The translations under genes and the position numbers were made by a program. Shown here in pieces: positions 1 to 64,000 of a stretch of 64,000 nt of DNA (position 1 is the stretch's first letter; each line of letters starts with the position of its first letter). The notes below the pieces were generated by a model that was given only the letters and a program-made list of their open reading frames with translations, did no database searches and had not been told where the DNA came from. The stretch comes from Tachypleus tridentatus (Eukaryota; Arthropoda; Merostomata; Xiphosura; Limulidae): assembly GCF_004210375.1 (NCBI RefSeq), contig NC_134831.1, forward strand, positions 2,232,001 through 2,296,000. Direction: 5' to 3'.

Positions 1-450
1 TTAGAAGGAAGACAGATAGACAGTAGCACCAACCGCAAACTCTCGAACTACTCTTGTCTGAGAGATAACGAGATTTGACTGTCACTCTTCCAGAACACTC
101 GCCGCCAAAAGTGAGGAGGACGTATTTGTGTAAAGGCCACGCAAAACTTTAGTTCTCATATTCATAATAAAGGTACGTTAAAATCGCTTAGCAACGCCTA
201 TCCCATAAACAAACATTTAAGTGCCTGAAAGGAATTAAGCATAGTTTAATTTTTATATGAAAAGTTACACTATACATTTGTGTATTTTAGAACATCCAAC
301 TAAGGTATGAGTATTAATGAACGGTTAATCCATATCTTGTTATACGACATGAGACTCTGGGGTACGTAACTATTGTAACATTATCTAGTTACCGTGAGTA
401 TATTCCATCGTCTTATCGAATTACTCAATATATTAATATAAAGTAATGTG

Positions 451-644
451 TTTTTTTTTGTTAATTTCGCGCAAAGCTACACGAGGGCTATCTGCGTTAG
501 CCGTCTCTAATTTAGTAATGTAACACTAGAGAGAAGGCAGCTAGTCATCAACGTCTTTGGCTACTCTTTTACCAACGAATGGTGGGATTGACCGTAACTT
601 TATAACGCCCCCATGGCCGAAAGGGCCAGCATGTTTGGTCCCGT
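451..644 (-). mobile_element. SINE family 1 (tRNA-derived), 5' truncated
   Basis: Minus-strand copy starting at the poly-T/TTTCGCGCAAAGCTAC tail and running to the GCCGAAAGGGCCAGCATG body; the tRNA-like head is missing. Confidence 0.85.
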
Positions 645-704
645 AATATGTTTTCAACATACAGTAAATAATTGTAAGTAATAAAATATGAAGATGACAC
701 TTAC

Positions 705-61759
<61,055 letters not shown>

Positions 61760-62109
61760 TGGTTTTCTTAATAATTCCAGGATAGAGGTTACAAAATTCT
61801 ATGAGAAAATGTCGTGCAGAGAATCATCTCTTACGCTACACCCAAGAAGGATAGTTCCATGACATTAGGTTATGACGTGCATTTGTCTTTTCATAAACTG
61901 TGCCTTTAGCACGAAATTACTTACTAAGAGAAACGAATGCACGTTTAATATCAAACCACATTTACATATGACCTTCTTCTTTGGATTATTATAAATCTGA
62001 TTTCTGTCATTTGGAACTCATTAAAGAATAATGTTAACAGGCTTTAATTTGATAAACGTTTAAAATCGAATCAAGAAAAAAAATCCTCATTAGACTTTCT
62101 GAATACTTG

Positions 62110-62238
62110 TGTGTTTTGTTTTTTTTTCACTTACAGCAAAACCATATCGGGTTATTTACTACGTACATCGAGGGAAATCGAATTCCTGATATTAGCGTTA
62201 TAAATCTGTAGACTTACTGCTGTACCAGCGGGATACTT
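62110..62238 (-). mobile_element. SINE family 2 copy
   Basis: TTACAGCAAAACCATATCGG tail side, GGGAAATCGAATTCC, CTGCTGTACCAGCGGG head. Confidence 0.6.
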
Positions 62239-62239
62239 C

Positions 62240-63570
62240 CTAATGCTTAAAAATATCAATAGTGAATTAACTCATGTTTTGGGAAGTATTATGTGGTTAA
62301 TGAGACATTTAGCTTTGTGTAAAAATATATCATGAAAGTCAATTAAGTAGGAAATATTTTCACGTTATTGCGTACTACATTTTAAAATAGTCTGAAACTG
62401 AGCTAAATTGTAATTTAGCTTTAGAAGTTAAACAAATGTCAATATGTATTCAATTTATGGTACTTGCTAACAAGATTGACACATACAGTTTCTTTCTTAA
62501 TACCAATATGTTTTTATACAATGAAAATAATAAAATATATAGCAACGGTCATTGAAAATAACGATCTATGTACAAAAGTTTCACAAACTTACAAACAGTA
62601 TCAAATCTTCTTTCTGGTCTAGAACTTCCTTGATGTTTTATCGAGGGCTTATAATGAGCGAGTTAATTTCGGGTTGATGTAGGTATAATTCACTTGGCAA
62701 AGAGCAAGCTAGCTCTGTTTACTTCTTATTTCGCTGGTCACACGCTGAATCATTACACCGTTGAAGTTATGTAATGTTGACGTAAAAAATGTGAATTTGC
62801 TGAAGTTAAACTGTTTGTAATGCTCGAAATTTATAAACGTTCCTGGTCAGACATCTAAAGTTCCTGATTACTAAGTGTCATTCACAGGTTTGTAGTGTAC
62901 GAACTGTAGCAAATCAATAATATATACACTGTCTCTTGGCGCGACGCGTTGATTACATTTATAGGCGTGAGAACAGTTTCTAGAAATTTCAGCCTGCAGA
63001 ACAATACTGACGATACACTAGTGTTTACGTACACACATATATTGTTGATTCATAAACTCGAGAATCTTCTACTAATTTTAATGAATAGCCAGGAATTTCT
63101 CCATATAAATTTAACAGTATAAGTTATGTACATTTCTAAATATACATTTAACTTAAATAAACATCGATGTTAAAATAGATATTATAATAGTAAATTTGTT
63201 ACAATGTACAGTTGAATGCTGTTTACTTCTTCCTAAACTATCCCTAAAACAATAAAAGTTCCTTTTAACTCTTGGTGTAATATCTCTTCAAATTACTGTT
63301 TAGCAAATGACACAGCATCAAATCAACCCTACCGGTAAGATACTGAATCATTCACAAAATATTTATTTTATTTCATTTTCAGTTTGACTTAGAGGATGGA
63401 ACAGCCGAGATAGACCAAAAGGTCCCTTGTTGTCCCAGAACATTGTGTTATGTTATTTTGTTAAACTGCACTGCTAATAGTAATTAAGAAATAGATTATT
63501 GACGAATATTTTGAACACCACTTGTAATGATTAACTCTGCTACATACAAAATAAATAAATAAATATAACT
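62240..63570. other. Sequence upstream of exon 1A, nothing recognised
   Basis: AT-rich DNA without recognisable exons. If exon 1A is the most distal first exon, part of its promoter would lie here or in 61760-62240, but I see no convincing TATA box. Confidence 0.35.
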
Positions 63571-63584
63571 TAAGTCGTGATAGT

Positions 63585-63715
63585 ATCCTCCTCAGATGAC
63601 TCTGCGCTGAACTTAAGGGCTTATGACGCTAAACATCGAGGTTCTATACCTAAGGTGGGCACGGTGCAGATATTTCTTTGTGTAGTTTTGCGCCGAAACA
63701 AAAAGGGGAAAACAA
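63585..63715 (+). mobile_element. SINE family 2 copy
   Basis: AAGGGCTTATGACGC, GAGGTTCTATACC, GGTGGGCACGGTGCAG, TGTAGTTTTGCGCCG tail. A 60-codon reading frame here is repeat sequence. Confidence 0.6.
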
Positions 63716-64000
63716 ACAAAAAAACTCGTGATGAAACATATTGTCAACATATACGTTGACAACGTTCAACATAAAGTAACGATAATTCAACTTATAAAAA
63801 AGGTTTTCATCCGCATTGAAAGTTATTGCTTAAAATCACTCAATCATATGTAGAAAATGAGAAACGTTCTTTACTTAATATTTTTTTCTAAGCCTTTCCC
63901 AGGTGTGTTTCACTGTTTCAAGGTGTTTTCACATTTCTCTGTTTTATGGCTGAAAAATGACACAAGTATGACTGTGATTGTATGCACACGTGCGTTTCTT

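Overview
This looks like an AT-rich, intron-rich animal nuclear genome. It is densely seeded with tRNA-derived SINEs (heads of the GGCCCGGCATGGCC type, tails of the GCGAAATTC-AAACAAAC type), minisatellites and broken transposons. From memory, this SINE type together with NPR-like receptor cyclase exons suggests an arthropod, most likely a horseshoe crab. The species is an inference and was not tested.

The only gene I can support is one large minus-strand gene filling almost the whole window (about 61.8 kb down to 0.7 kb). It is a natriuretic-peptide-receptor-type, membrane-spanning guanylate cyclase. I could place 20 consecutive shared coding exons (numbered 2 to 21), each with an acceptor, a donor and a matching phase. 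In order they encode the membrane-proximal half of the ANF-receptor ligand-binding domain, one transmembrane helix, the kinase-homology domain, the dimerisation coiled coil and the cyclase domain. Exon 21 ends at 705, just before the usual C-terminal segment, so the last exon(s) lie left of position 1. Upstream of exon 2 are three separate open first exons (1A at 61.1-61.8 kb, 1B at 54.2-54.8 kb, 1C at 49.0-49.8 kb). Each encodes its own N-terminal segment and membrane-distal half of the ligand-binding domain, and each ends in the same phase at the same residue pair (Ala-Arg). Each would splice to exon 2 in frame and give an open reading frame of 1036, 1034 or 1049 codons. The simplest reading is one cyclase gene with three alternative promoters and first exons, making receptors with different ligand-facing halves and one shared signalling part.

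The second theme is structural. At least seven splice junctions of this gene (1B donor, 3 donor, 4 acceptor, 12 acceptor, 13 donor, 15 donor, 18 donor) abut tandem duplications whose units contain a copy of that junction, often with a few exonic bases. Introns 13 and 15 therefore open with runs of donor-like decoys.

The rest is intronic or upstream repeat: two SINE families with a shared tail, a LINE with RT motifs (25.8-27.5 kb) ending within tens of bases of exon 11, a decayed Tc1 element (35.9-37.5 kb), Penelope-like remnants, a hAT-type MITE with an 8-bp target duplication (12.3 kb), a frameshifted member of a repetitive invertebrate protein family (23.8-24.65 kb), and many minisatellites. 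I recognised no other protein-coding gene, tRNA gene, rRNA gene or CRISPR array.
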